The notes beneath the pieces were generated by a model, which was not told the DNA's origin, ran no database searches, and was given only the letters and a program-made list of their open reading frames with translations. A stretch of 64,000 nt of DNA from Adineta vaga (lineage: Eukaryota; Rotifera). The translations under genes and the position numbers were made by a program. This document shows positions 23,401 through 38,400 of the stretch, piece after piece. The stretch covers positions 3,534,001 to 3,598,000 of the forward strand of contig CP075496.1 of the NCBI GenBank assembly GCA_021613535.1. The letters are read 5' to 3'. Within the stretch, counting starts at the first letter, position 1. The number at the start of each line of letters is the position of its first letter.

Positions 23401-26400
23401 CAATTTCATAACTATTCTCTCTAGAATGAATTAACACCATTACATTGTGCTGTTCATTATAATCATGCAAATATAGCATTACTTTTATTACAACATGCTG
23501 CTAGTCCACATGTCACAGCGCGTAATGGTTATACACCATTACATATTGCCGCAAAGAAAAATGCATTGGCTATTTCGGAAACATTATTAGAATATAATGC
23601 AAATACCAATGCTCAATCAACGGGTGGTTTTACACCATTACATTTAAGTTGTCAAGATGGTCAACTCGATGTAACAACACTTCTTCTAGCTAATCAAGCA
23701 AATCCAAATGTTGGATCGAAAAGTCAATTAACACCATTACATTTATGTGCACAAGAAGATCGAGTTCAATGTGCTGAAGCATTAGTTCATAAAAATGCAG
23801 ATATTAATGCTGAAACACTTGTAAGAATATAATTTATTAACTAATTACTTTATAAATAATCATATCTACTCCCTTGTTATTTATGATTGTTTGATCAAAA
23901 CTCTTAGGGATCTCCTTTCATAATTTTCATCAGATATTGAATTCCAAAACAGAACGTACTATTCTTTCATTAAAAGATCCTTGGATAATAGAACTTAATT
24001 ATGAAATTTTAATATTTAAATTAATAAGATCTACTCAAATATACTCCTCAACTGTTGATAGTCTAGAGAGTTGAGATATTTTTGTTTTAAATATACATGT
24101 TTATTTTAAATATTTTCACTTTCTATCTAGAGTGGTTACACAAGTTTACATGTTGCTTGTCATTTTGGTCAAATCAATATGGTTCGATATTTACTTCAAC
24201 TCGGTGCCAATGTTAATGCAGAAACAAATGTAAACAAAATCCTTTTGTTTTTCTCAATTATCATCGATATTTTTTTCTTTATTCATTCAGCTCATGTTCA
24301 CTCCACTTCATTCAGCTGCTCAACAAGGACATGTTATGATTGTTAAGTTATTACTAGAACATGGTGCTTTACCAAATAAAACAAACAAAGTAATCATATG
24401 TTATGTTTTCTTTACGGTTATATTACATCATATTGATTTCTTTAGCATGGAATGACCGCTTTATCTATTGCGCAACGTCTTGGTTATATATCTGTTGTCG
24501 AAGAATTGAAAGGTGTTACTGAAACAACTCTTACGAATAAACAAGAAACATTGAGCGAAGAACGTTATAAGGTATGTATCAGTTAAAACGTTTAAATAAA
24601 TTTGATTTGAACTTGTTGTTATCTGTAAATTATAGATTCAAGCTCCCGAAGTTTCCCATGAAGAACATCCATTAACTGATTCTGATGATGAAGCAGGTAA
24701 ATTTTATTCTAATGAAAAGAAAAATGAGACAATCGATAGACTAAAGAATTTTATCAATACATATCATCTACTTGTCTAGATGATAAAAAAGCAGTTGAAG
24801 ATGATATTGTTTATCCTGAACTTGGATATTTCGAAATGGCGACTGCTATAAATAATCTAAAAGCTCAACAAAAAACGACTCAAGGTTGTCGTGTGTCTGA
24901 AGTTTGAACTTTTGTTTTCTGCCTGTCAAAAGAATGATAACAGATGAAATTCCTCTGCTTCTTTTTTTTACCCCCTACAGATACGCGCGCATGAATTCTG
25001 CTAATTATCTATTGGTCCAATTAAGAAATCTATTCTAACAAACTTTTTATCTCTCTGTATATATATAGACATGCTTGGTGATGCAAGTTCAAATGTGCAT
25101 ATGCAATATTTACGTGAAGGTGTACTCATGAATGAAACAGAGGATAATAAACTTCATCCAGCATCATTTGTCAAAGTAAGTAAAACTATTCATGTGAATT
25201 TGAATGATCTTTCTTTGCTGATTGTTTGTTTATAGGAAGATTCAGAATATCCAATGTTAGCAACCAAAGATAATTGGAATGAAAGTCGAGATAATCTTCT
25301 TGATCATCAACAAACACCTGTTAAAATTTCTCAAACAATGCCTGCAGATAATGATATGATTACTAGACCACGTCATGGAGGGTGAGTTATATTGATTAAC
25401 TGTGTGCGATCTTTGTTTTATTGGTATTTTCGAAATCAATACGTGATGAATGAGATTTGTTGATTAGCATGTGTGCGATGTGTATCTATTATATTTTTCT
25501 AGGGATCGTTTTCATTGCCGATCGTAAGTGCTCTCACATGCTTAGTTTGTCTTTTTCAAACTAACTTCTTAAAATAACTAACAAATTTTGCCTTCGTTTT
25601 TTTTTTCTTGTGACGCTGACATTTTGCCATGTAATTTACTAAATGATCTGTTTCTATGTATAGATTTTTGGTAAGCTTCTTGGTCGATGCTCGTGGTGGT
25701 GCTATGCGTGGATGTCGACATTCGGGTGTACGAGTTATTATACCACCGAAACGTGCTAGTATGCCGACAAGAATTACATGTCGATTTATCAAACGTGATA
25801 AATTAGCTGTACCACCACCAATAAATGAAGGTGAAGCGTTAGCAGCAAGAGTTTTGGAAGTTGGACCTGTGAATTGCAAATTTCTTGGGTAAGTTTTCTT
25901 TTTCTCAGTTGAATAGAATCTTGATGAAATATGAAATTTATGAGAAAGAGATCTGTACATATATATAGTATGAGAATTTTTCTACGGATAAATTTGATAA
26001 TATTCCGATCTTGAAGACGATTGAATCGGAGTAATCTGTAGAATGATTCTTGTCTTCTTTTTAGACCTGTTATTCTTGAAATTCCTCATTTCGCTTCATT
26101 ACGTAATCGTGAACGTGAAATCATTGTTTTACGAAGTGATAATGGTGAAAAATGGACAGAACATACAGGTCCAACTACTGATGATGCTGTACGTGAAACA
26201 CTTGGTGATGTCTTTGATTCCGAAGGTAAAATTTATCATTCGATGACAGTTTATCTCTCTTTACAAATATTTTCTCTTCACATCTTAGGACTTGAAAATA
26301 TTGAACAACTTAGTTCACGTCGAATAACACGTATCATCACAAATGATTTTCCACGTTATTTTGCATTAGTAACACGTTTACGTCAAGAAGCACATTTCGT

Positions 26401-29400
26401 CGACGAACATGGTGGTTTATTGATATCATCAATAATTCCTACTTGTCAAGCTCATATACCTGACAAAGCTTTACAAAAACGTATTCGCGTATCACTTCAT
26501 GTTTTACCTATTCCATCTCAATTGATTCAAAATATCTATGGTTCACGTGTTAATCTCAGTCCTGTCGTTACAGTTGAACCACGTCGAAGAAAATTTCATA
26601 AACCAATTACAGTTACAATTCCATTACCAATAAAGTCAAACAAACAAAGTCATTCAAAAGATTCACAACATGGCAATGCATATACGAGTGATTCTCAAAC
26701 ATTACGATTACTATGCAGTATTACTGGTGGTACACATGCAGCACAATTCGATGATATTACAGGACATACACCATTGACCTTTTCAAATGATTGTGCTACA
26801 TTTACAACAACAGTTTCAGCAAGGTATACAGTTGTTTCTTTATGATTATATTTTGAAAATCCAATGTAGATAAAAGTGTGGGTGTGTAGGCGTGAAAATT
26901 TTAGATTGACTATTATGAATACTAGCTTTTTGAAATTTTTACTACTGCAAAAAGAATACTATTCTTCCTGGCGTCGTCTAGAATCGTTTGAAACTAACGT
27001 CAGATTATATCTAGTGTTAAATCATGCTATGCATTCGTAAAAGTATAAAAATACGTTTCTTCTTTCATATTCAAATAGTTCTTGGCAAATGTCATTCCTT
27101 AAACTATGATTATCGTCGCTAGATGAAGTTGAACACATTCTATTTTTCCCTTTTACAGATTTTGGTTAATCGATGCACAAGGTGTTCCCGATGTCTTGAA
27201 AATAGCTCATGAAATCTATCGGGAAGCATCTTCAGTTCCGTATATGTCTCGTTTTGTTGTATTTGCAAAACGAAATGATCCTAACGAAGCATTAGCACGT
27301 CTTTTCTGTATTACCGATGATAAAGAAAATAAAACATTAGAAATGCAAGAACATTTTATTGAAATCGCAAAATCAAAAGAAGTTGAAGTTGTGAATGGAA
27401 ATACAATTTATATGGATTTACAATCGAATAATTTACAAACGATTACAAAATCTAATGAACAATTAACATTTACATTTCGAGCATTTCGAGAAAATCGTTT
27501 ACCGTGTGTCATTCGTATACGTGATCAACAACAAGAACCATCAGGACGTGTTGTCTTTTTAAAAGATAATGGAAAATTAACACCATTACCAAGAACATCA
27601 TCGGCTACACTGACAAATGGGCATGCACCATCGATTATTACTATCGATCCACAAACCTTACAAGCAATTTGTAATTTGAATATTATTCTTCCACCTTACG
27701 ATAAGGTATGAAAAGAATTGTATAAGTTTGTTTTTACTAATCCTTTTTAATTTTTTCTCTTATATAGGATGCACTTGGAGTAAGTTTATTTTAAATAGTA
27801 AATTGTTTTGATTAAATTGAAATTGAATTTAGAATGAAGAACGTCTTCGTAATCTTCGTTCCGTCGATCGAGAACCACGTTCAGAAAGTAAGAATAGTGG
27901 ATGAAATTATTCAAAATATAATGATTAAATTTTATATTTAGGCTGGAGATCCGATGATATGTATCGAAAGGGTGAAATTCGTCTAACTGATATCGCTAAA
28001 TTACTTGGCTCGGAATGGCCAGCACTTGCTGCTGAACTTGAATTAACCGAAGAGGAAGTAACAAAATTAATGGATGAATATGGACAAAATGCTGCTTTAC
28101 ATATGTTACGTTATTGGCTTAAATCACGAGGTCCTGACGCAACAGGTACGAATTATCTTTTTGAATATGGAAAGATAATATTCAAACATATAAATATATA
28201 TATATATATGATTTGAAATATCTAAACTCAAACGATAATCAATTCTTTCTCATTAACGAAAATTTGTGTATCATTAGGTAATTGTCTTCAACTAGCTCTA
28301 CGTAAAATCAATAAAGAAACTATTGTGAACAATTGTGTCTTTAATATCGAATGGGTCACTGATGCTGCAGAAAAAGAAGTTGCTAAAGCTCGTTTAACAA
28401 GTCGTGGTGGCAGTATTGAAGGATCAGGACATGGTGGACGTCGTGTATGTTGCTTTATTCTGAGATTTTATTTTCTATTCAATCAATGTTTTGTTTTTAT
28501 TTTCTAGTTAGATGAAGGTTTTGAAAGTGATGAAGAATATGAACGTCGTCGTTATGGAAGATCTAGTAAGTTTGAAAACTAGAACATGAAAGAAAGAGTT
28601 TTCTTTAGACTAATTCATACGGGTATTTCTATATATTTATTTTCTTTCGTAACAACTAAAGATTTTGTCGTTGATAATGGAAATCGTTCTCGAACAATAA
28701 TAAAAACTATCACATATGAAGAACCAACAGAAGAAGAATTAGGAGAACAAACAAACGAGAAAGTTTCTTCTCAACCGAATCAAATTTTACAATTTAAACA
28801 ATTAGAACCACTTAAAATGGTTAAAAGAGATATTTCGAGAGAACACATTCCTTCATCATCATCAACATCAAGTGCAGATACAATTATAAATGCACGAATT
28901 TTTGACAGAAAACTAGGTTCATAAAAATCGATATTGTCTTTGATGTTGTTTCGTAAAAACGAAAACTAATTTAACTATTGTCTATTGTTTTGTCAATGTT
29001 GTTTGTATGTATTTTTTCAAGGTGAACGTGATGCTCCTCTACATTTTGTTGATTCAAGTAAAGCACCAACGCCTGCATCACGTTATGGTGGTTATTATTC
29101 CATCTATCAACCATTTAGTAAATCAGGTTCAATGACACCATTGAGTTGTTATGCACATCCATTCGAATTAACTCATCTTGAAAGTTTAAGAGACAAATTA
29201 AATCGTTTAACACGTGATAAAGGTTCTTTTCGTTTGATGTGCTTTTTTTCTATTATTAAGCATGCAATATCGATCGATTTGCTGTGATTTTTTTATATTC
29301 AATTAATTATTAACACGATATATCTCATAACTTTATTTTTATCTTTAGCTGATCATGATGATTCGACAACAAAACGACGAAGTGCAGATATTGGTGAAGG

Positions 29401-32400
29401 ACGAATCACGCCATTAACAACGGGTAAGATTCTTTTCTCTATTCATATAACTATTCATATTAGAATCATTTACTTATCAGTATGTCTCAAGAGAAACAAA
29501 AAAATAAGAAGAAAGACGCTTTTTTTTCTTTCATTAACAAACATTCAATTATAAGAATAAAGGAAAGGAAACTGCGAGTTGTGCTATCTGAATTAATGAA
29601 TAATCAATCGAAGAAGAGAAGAAATAGTACACGAAAAAAAAAATACAAACAATTTTCTATTGATAGATAAAATCAAATAAAAGATAATAATCGTAATAAT
29701 ATTTTCTTTGATAAGGAAACTGCTAATAGATTATTTATAATATTAATTTGAGGGTGGAGTAAATCCTACTATGAACGATTCAAACGTAACTTTTTTTGTG
29801 AAGAAAATTCGAGATTCTGTTGCTTGAGAAAAAGAAAGAATCCGTTTCAATGAGTAGAAGTGTGTGAATGAAGAAGATTTATAATTCTTTCGGTTCAGCA
29901 ACTCTATTGAGTCTAAAAATAATTAATATCAGAGATTGTTTTTCTTGATTAATTTTACTATTATTTAATATTGCTAATTTCTCGGTTCTTTTCTTTTCTT
30001 TTCTTTCTAAAGATTATTACAAGAAAAAAGCATCCGTACCAAAACAAGATGATTTTAGTATTGTTCATATCGCTAAAGAAACAACACCAGGCGCAGTAGA
30101 TTATGATGTATTATCAAAACCGTATATTCCACCTATTATGGATACAATTGTTCAAGAAACTTACGTTTCTCCAGCTAAATTAGATGTAAATCAATTCAAT
30201 GAAGATTTATCACAAACACAACATATAACAACAGCAACTGAACAGTTAGCTGAACAAACAGCTCAACTACTTGATGATATTCGTAAGTACTGGCCTAACA
30301 TTTTTCTAAGTCTATTTATATTTTTTTTAAAACACTAATAATTTTTTTCCAGCACCTACACGTGCTGTTTCATCTCAGGCAGCACCTGCTGTAGGTGAAC
30401 GCTTAATAAAATCGAAAATAATACCCGATCAAGCACGTGCATTAGCACATGCATTAAAACATGCTGTTGTTAAACCGTTGAAAAAATCGATGATGACAAA
30501 AAAGAAATCTGTTGATATTAGTTCGTATGAACCTCAAATAACACAGCCAATATCGACTCGACCAACAAGTGTCAATGAAATTTCCGAACCATTGCTAAGT
30601 GAAACACCTATTGATTCAGTTGAATCAACTACTCCTCTTCCATTAACACCACCACCAGCTAAACCACCTCGTCATGGCGATGAGTCAGGTTCATCTTCAT
30701 CTACTGAGATTAGTTCACCACCTGCGAAACCACCGCGACATTTTCCATCATATAGTAGTAGTAGTAATAATTCTAATAATAATACTGATCCCACGCTCAT
30801 TCAACAAACTGATAATGTCGTTAAAAAAGTTCTAAATCTTGTCGATACATTTGGTATCATATCGGAAAATGATACTGATATGAATATTCTTCGACAAACA
30901 TCACCTCCACCAATCTATGTTCAACAACCGTCATATACTAGTGAGCTCGCTGATGAAAATCTCGCTATAAATCAAACTGCTGAAATATTTACTGTTGATC
31001 CAGCACGAGTAACTTTAAATACTGAAACACCATTGATATCAAAATCTCTTGATGAACCTTTAACTATCATCTCATCAGCGCCATTAAAATCTACTCCTAT
31101 TCCTACTGAACATTCATCTACTAACATGACTGAACCTATATCATTGGAACAGAATTCGACGCCGAATGAAATTACTCGATTAGCAACACTTTTAACTGAC
31201 AATATTTTTCAACAAGTTGAAAAAGAATTTGAAAAACATGATCTATCAACCAAAAATCTATATACGAATCAACAAGATTTACCCGTTACATATTCAATAC
31301 AAACATCATCAACAGATAATACATCTCGCGATATTTTACAAACATTACCTGATATTAAAACAACATCACGTCCTCTCGCACGCGTTTCAATTGACTCAGG
31401 ATCGAATACAACAAAAACAGCTTCGCCGTTACTTGATATTGTTACAACAAAAACAACTCCAAGAATAACAACATCAGTTACTGTTATTAGTCCACCACAA
31501 CCCGAAGTAACATCTACAACAACAAATATCAATTCCGATGAAGAAGATATATCAACAAGTACTTCAACATTAATGCCAAATAGTATCACCTCTGATCGTT
31601 CGAAAGCTTTACTAAGTAGTAGTAAAGAAAGTAGTGTTGATTCAAATGATACGAATCCATACGATACATCAATCCCACAACAATTAAATACAGGTAGTGC
31701 AACACCCGCACGTTCACTCCTATCTGATTATGACAATTTACATGGTTCATATGGAAGTCTAAATGATGATACTCAACATCCATTCCCTGCTGTACTTCCA
31801 GCATCCTTAACAACATCAGAAACAGCTACATCTATTGCACCAACGAATGCATCATCAATATCAACTATATACGAAACGGCAGATTCGTCACAAGCATCAT
31901 CCACGCCAACATATGTAACAGCTAAGAATAGCAATACTAATGTAACCTCAAGTAATTCAACATTATCGGCAACACGTATAAATTCAGATATAAGTGATGA
32001 AGATCTTGTTGAAACATATGACGTTGAAACACCAGTATTAGCATCAAACAATCCATTTGGATCATCTCAAGGTAGAATCACATCAGATTGTATTTCATGC
32101 AAATACACAAGCACGAAACGATTGAATTCTTTGTCCTGGCATGTCTTGAACACCTTCCTTTTTTTTGGATCGGCGCATGTATATTGAATTGTTCTCATAA
32201 TCATATTCTTTTCCTCTTTCTCTCTCGCTCTCTCGCTCTCTGTCTACATCTATGTTAATCATGGAAAAAGCACATTTCTTTGTACCGATATAATATACTA
32301 TCAAGGTTTTTCCCCAGGATAAATTAATGCAAAATTCATCCAGCTAATAGATGTAATGTATTAATTTTACATCTCGTTTTTAAGGCTATAAATGTAATCT

Positions 32401-35400
32401 TCATTATCAATGTTTCGGTACACAGCATGTTTAATAACAAAAAAGTGTGCGCATGAAGATGATTTGATATAAATTTTTATCGATTATAAGTACAACAATC
32501 AATATTTAATAATGTCTACTTTTTATTTAGATAATCTGGAGACCAGTATCGGTACTAGTGAACAACCAGCAACTACTTCAAATAAAGAAGGTAAGATATT
32601 AGCTAAATAGATTTGTTTTGAAATACCACTGATCCTGCTGCTACTACTACTACTACTCAGTAAACTAGTGCTCATAGTTAAAATCTGCATGTTATATTCT
32701 AAAACTTAATTGTCTAATTGACATAATTATTCTAGTTCAAAATTAATCGAGAAATCCATAATGTAAGCAATCAGATTTGAAAACAAAAACGCATGAATTT
32801 TGAGAATGAAAATTATGATTATAATATAGCATAACAAAACGCTAGCATGTAGCTATGAAAAATTTCTTTGGTCTTCTTTGTGAGAAACTAAATGCATGGA
32901 TTTGATTTTCTTCATTGATTTATTTCTGCATTTTCAATAAATATTGGATAATGAAAGACATGAATGTATGATGCGGTTTTGCATGGTTCGCTTAATCTCA
33001 TCTTTTTTCTTTATTCTTTCATAGTTCTCACTTCCATTCTTTGAGAATATATATTCAACAGTAGATTTTCTTCTCTTCTCTCATCGTTCAATCACATTCA
33101 AGTCGAACAACATCGATATATTTCAATTAATACTTCTTCTCCTACGAATTTTCAATTTATTCTATATGATGTTACGATAAGAGAAATTCTCTCATTGATC
33201 TCTTATTTCATAATGTCACAAACCGTATCATACATTTTTTGTCCATTGTCTATCAAATCTCATTTTTATTTCTAAAAATAGATGCAATTCTGCGTACATT
33301 GGGCAGATTTTTTTCTTCTATATTACAGCTTTTGTTCTCGTTCTTTTTCCAAGCAAATTCATCAAAGAGAATAAGCAGCAGAATCAAAAGGAATAAAGTC
33401 ACTATTAAGCTACTACATCTCTCGATTTTCCTTGTTTTCTCTTGTTTACAGCTATTCTTACCGGCAAAGGAGAAGAAGCGCCATCATCATCATCATCATC
33501 ATCAAAAGCATCGTCATTATTAATCTCTTCTCCTTCTACTATTGTTCCTTCTCTTTCTCCTACTTCTTCTTCATCTCATATGAACACTAAGATAGAGTCT
33601 AATCTTTCGTCATCAATATCAAACAAAACATCGACAATGCCGTTTCAACAATTAAATCAAACTCCATTTACAATATCAACTACAAATGAAGAGAAAATGA
33701 CACCAATCAGATCATCTAAAATTGATACGATTCCACAATCACCAATTCATCAACGACGCTTACCATTACCTACTAAATTAACATTTGAACAAAACATTAC
33801 TAATCTTCTCGAAAAAGAATCTCCATTATTACAATCAGAATTATTAACAGCCGAACATGAATTATCTGTATTACGTTCACGTTTAGCTGTTAATGAAGGT
33901 GTCACAGCTGTAACTGGTTCAATACTTGAATCACTTAAAGGACACTTTGAACCACATCATAAAGTTGATATTGCTACTTCACCACTTGATATTTATAAAC
34001 ATAGTTTATTTCATCAATCATTAGCTAGTCAAACATCACCAATGATCGAATCATTTCCTGAAATACCTGAATCCGTTGAAATACATTATGATGCTCAAGC
34101 ACCCAAAAATCCATATTTACTTGTTAAAACAAAAAATTCATTTTGGATTGCTCAACCAATTCCAATATCTGAAGCAGAAACACGTTTACAAAAATTTTCA
34201 TCACCTATTATGAAACGTGCAACAGTGAAATTACCAAAATCATTTGATCAAACATTTTTAACCGATAGTGAAACTGAAGAGGAACCTATTCCAGTAGAAG
34301 AACCAAACAAACGACAATCAGTTGTCGAAGAAAAACCATTGACGATAGCAAATGTTCAACGTTTAGCTGAAAAACAAATTCATAAATTGAAAGAAAGTGA
34401 AAATAGCTGGTCAATGGAAGTTTTACCACCATCAAACGTTGAAGAAGTACCTAGTCCAACGACTGAAAAACCTCTTCGTCAAGATTCATCCGTTACTTTC
34501 GAAGAAAATCTTTCTTCACCATCAATAAAATCAACGTCAAAATATGTGGATGAGAATGTTAAAACTCAAATCTCACCAGAAGATGAACGTTCACTTCCGG
34601 ATGTCAAAGAACATATATCCGAAATGAAAGCCATTCGTTCTTCATCTCTTCTTCAAACTGAAGATCAAATTGAACAATTCGATGATAAAATCGATGAATT
34701 ATATTCGATTATTGACTATTTGAAACATAACCAATTAACAGCAACAAATTTTAAAAATATTCACACAAAAATTGATGATTTAAAAACAATTATGTCTGAT
34801 ATTCAATTAAATAAAACTGATGAATTACGTATTGAATATGAATTAGATGAATTAGAAAATTTATTTCAAACAATGAATGACAATTTAATAAATAATATTC
34901 ATCAAGAAGATTATAGTTTAATTGAATTATTCGAACAAAATGTAAATGAATTACGTCGAATTATCAATGATATTAAATCAAATAAAATTGAAGAATCATT
35001 ATCAAATATTAAGGATCTTCCCGAACATGAATCAACACAATTAACAGAAAATGATTGGACACCAGAACAAATGGCTGAATATTTTCATCGTGGACCTGAT
35101 GGTCGATTATTATCACCACGGCAATCACATCTTATCCCTGAAGATCCAGTCATTACGCGTGAAGTCTTTTTTGAAGGTGATAAACAACATCGAGAAAAGA
35201 AACCTTCAATCACACATGTTACTCATCTAATTCCAGAAGAAGCTCGTATTAGTGCAGAAAGTTTTTATGAAGGTGATATTCATCGTTCATTGTATCACAA
35301 GGAAAAAGACAAAGATACTGTTATACATGAAAAACCACTCATACCTGAAAGTCCTCTTGTGTCAAGCGACGTATTCTACGAAGGTGATGCACAACGCTCG

Positions 35401-38400
35401 ATGTTCTCTGAACGTTCATCATTAATTCATACTGAACCAACAATAGCAACAACGTTATCATCATCATCGTCATCATCACCACCGCCACCACCCTCGATTG
35501 ATAATCTTAGAGAAATCATGAGTGATTTGATGTTGGCAGCTTCATGGTCGAAAAAACCAACAAAAATCGAAGAACAACCAACAGTCGACGATGAAGAAGT
35601 TGTAGCTGAATCATTCATTACTACTGAACAACATTATCCAACTGCATCCTTATGTGAAATTGTTCATGAAATTGAGAATTTTCCTCTCGCTTCATCAAAA
35701 CGTTTATCTCATCCAGCAATTCAAATTGATGAACGTGATACAATCTCACCATTTAGTTCTGAAACACCCATTATTATACATCGAACGATTTTAACTCGAC
35801 AAGAAACAGATCGATGGCCACAAGAAGAATCACAAATAATTGAAGAATCAACAGAAGAATTAGAAAAGATTGAACATGAAGTTCGATCACATGCTGATGA
35901 TTGGACGAATTCATCAAATCAAAGAAAAGAAGTCTATGGAGAACATTATCGACCTGAAAGAAAGTTTAGTCAAGAATCTCCAACTGAAGAAATTCAATCA
36001 AAATATGATACTGAACAATTCGAGGATCAAACAACAAGAAATATATTGCACGATACAGAAGAACGAGATGAAAATGAACAATCACATATCGAACGAACTT
36101 GGAGTACAGAAAAGATTCTCGAACCGTCATCAACAATTGAATCTGAACATGAATCACTCATTACTTCACCTTATGAAGTTCATGAAAAATTAATTTCAAA
36201 CGATGATATTATCACTACAGATAAAGATCAACAATCGGATAAATTTTATATTCAGTCACCGCAAACGATTGCATATGAACAATCTTCAACGCCAAAACAA
36301 TCCTTGATTGAAACTCAACAAGGAAGTCATGAAGAAGATTCAGATGCAGAAGATCATTTTAAACTTGAAACGCAATTTAGCGATGAAAAACTTATTATCG
36401 AATCTTCGCCATCTCGAGAAGAGGAAGATCGAGAATCTCATCAGATGAACAGACTAACTGAAGAAAAAGTCGAAGAAGACGAACAAATTCTTGAAGAAAT
36501 AACTGAAGGAGCAGATGCACACAAACTACAAACAAAACTAAACACTGAAAAGATCGATTATGAATCTCCTCAACTAAGTGAACATGAAGATGAAGCAGAT
36601 AAATTGGATCAATCAATAGAATCTAAGAAATCTCTTATTGAAGATGAACATGAATTTCAACCTACATCAAGTACTGAAAATATTAAGTTACAATCACATT
36701 ATGAAAGTGATCATGAAGAAGAAGCGAAAGAACTGTACGAATCGAAACGAAAACATATTACTGATGAAATCATTCGAGAGACTTCTCCAAATATCGAACA
36801 AAAACAATTTCAACATCCTGCATTAGTACAACAAAACGTTCAAGAAGAAACATCAGATGAAGAAATGCATCGTGAAACCGAATCCAACATTCAGACACAT
36901 GAAGCATCAAGTTATAAATCAGAGAAGCAATTTAGTCCCGTACAAACAGTAGCTAAATCTTCATTCATTTCCGACGAAGACGACCAATCTGAACCTTTTC
37001 TAAATGATAAAGAAACTGTGATTATACCTGGTGAAGTATCGGAACAAGAAACACGTGATAAAGTAGATGATTACAAACTTGAACAAAGAAGAAGCTCTGA
37101 AAGACCAAAAACTGAATCTCCTCAACCCCGTGAACACGACGATGAAACACATCAATTTCAATATACTACGAAGTCTAAACAAATTCTGTTTGATGAAAAA
37201 TCTGAAACTGAAGAAAAGCCAAGTTCTAGGAGTATTAGTAACATCTCGTCGCAGCATAGTGAACATGAGGACAAACAAGAAGACGATCATCATCTTGAAC
37301 GACAACGTAGCGTCGAAGAAACTGCTTTAGAATCATCTCAGAGTATTGAACGAACCTCACATGAAGACACACGACGATCCAGCATTGATGAAGCTCCAAT
37401 TACACCTCATGAAGAAGTACGTGAACTTAGCTTCGAAAAGCATAGAACTGAATCATTACAACACAGTGAAGATGAAGATGAACATCATCTTGAACGACAA
37501 CGTAGCGTCGAAGAAACTGCTTTAGAATCATCTCAGAGTATTGAACGAACCTCACATGAAGACACACGACGATCCAGCATTGATGAAGCTCCAATTACAT
37601 CTCATGAAGAAGTACGTGAACTTAGCTTCGAAAAGCATAGAACTGAATCATTACAACACAGTGAAGATGAAGATGAACATCATGTTGAACGACAACGTAG
37701 CGTGGAAGAAACTGTTTTAGAATCATCTCAGAGTATTGAACGAACCTCACATGAAGACACACGACGATCCAGCATTGAGAAGTTCCGATTACACCCTCAT
37801 GAAGAAGTACGCAAATCCAGCTTTGAAAAGCAGAGCACCGAATCTCTACAGCACAGTGAACATGAAGACGAACAAGAAGAAGATCATCATCTAGAACGAC
37901 AACATAGTTCTGAAGAACTATCAACTACATCTCAGAAAATGGTGGAAACTGAAGAATATGATTTAATGAGAAAAGGAATTTCTGAGGAGCTTCGTTCTGA
38001 CATTACTCAATTTAGTAAGCACACACAAGACGAAGATGTTAGTCCACACCAAGATGAAGTACTTGTTAGAGATCAGCAAAAATCACCTGAACACGAAGAA
38101 CATCAACTCGAACGACAACGTAGCATCTGAAACCAATGTTGAACAATCATCCCTTATCAAACATGAAGAAAAAGATGATGAACATAAACTGATAGGAACA
38201 GTTGGTTTCGAAAGATCTCGTTCTCTGTCTCCACAATTAAGTGAACACGAGGAAAAAGAAGAAGAAGGACATACAATTCATCATGGTGACCAGATTGTCG
38301 TTGAAGCTCAACATGAGTCAGACAAAGATGAAGACGAAAATAAAGATTATCATCTTGAACCACAACATAGCACTGAAGAACCAACTATTACACTTCACCA

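Noticed and set aside
38131-38131. TGA at 38128-38130 as the true end of the ankyrin protein
   Set aside because: Coding character and repeat phrases continue at once in the +1 frame for 4 kb and then return to the first frame up to a valid donor.
38114-38165. A 49 bp GT-AG intron to explain the first ankyrin frame change
   Set aside because: Phase fits, but the donor is weak, the acceptor lacks a pyrimidine tract, and the sequence removed is itself coding-like.
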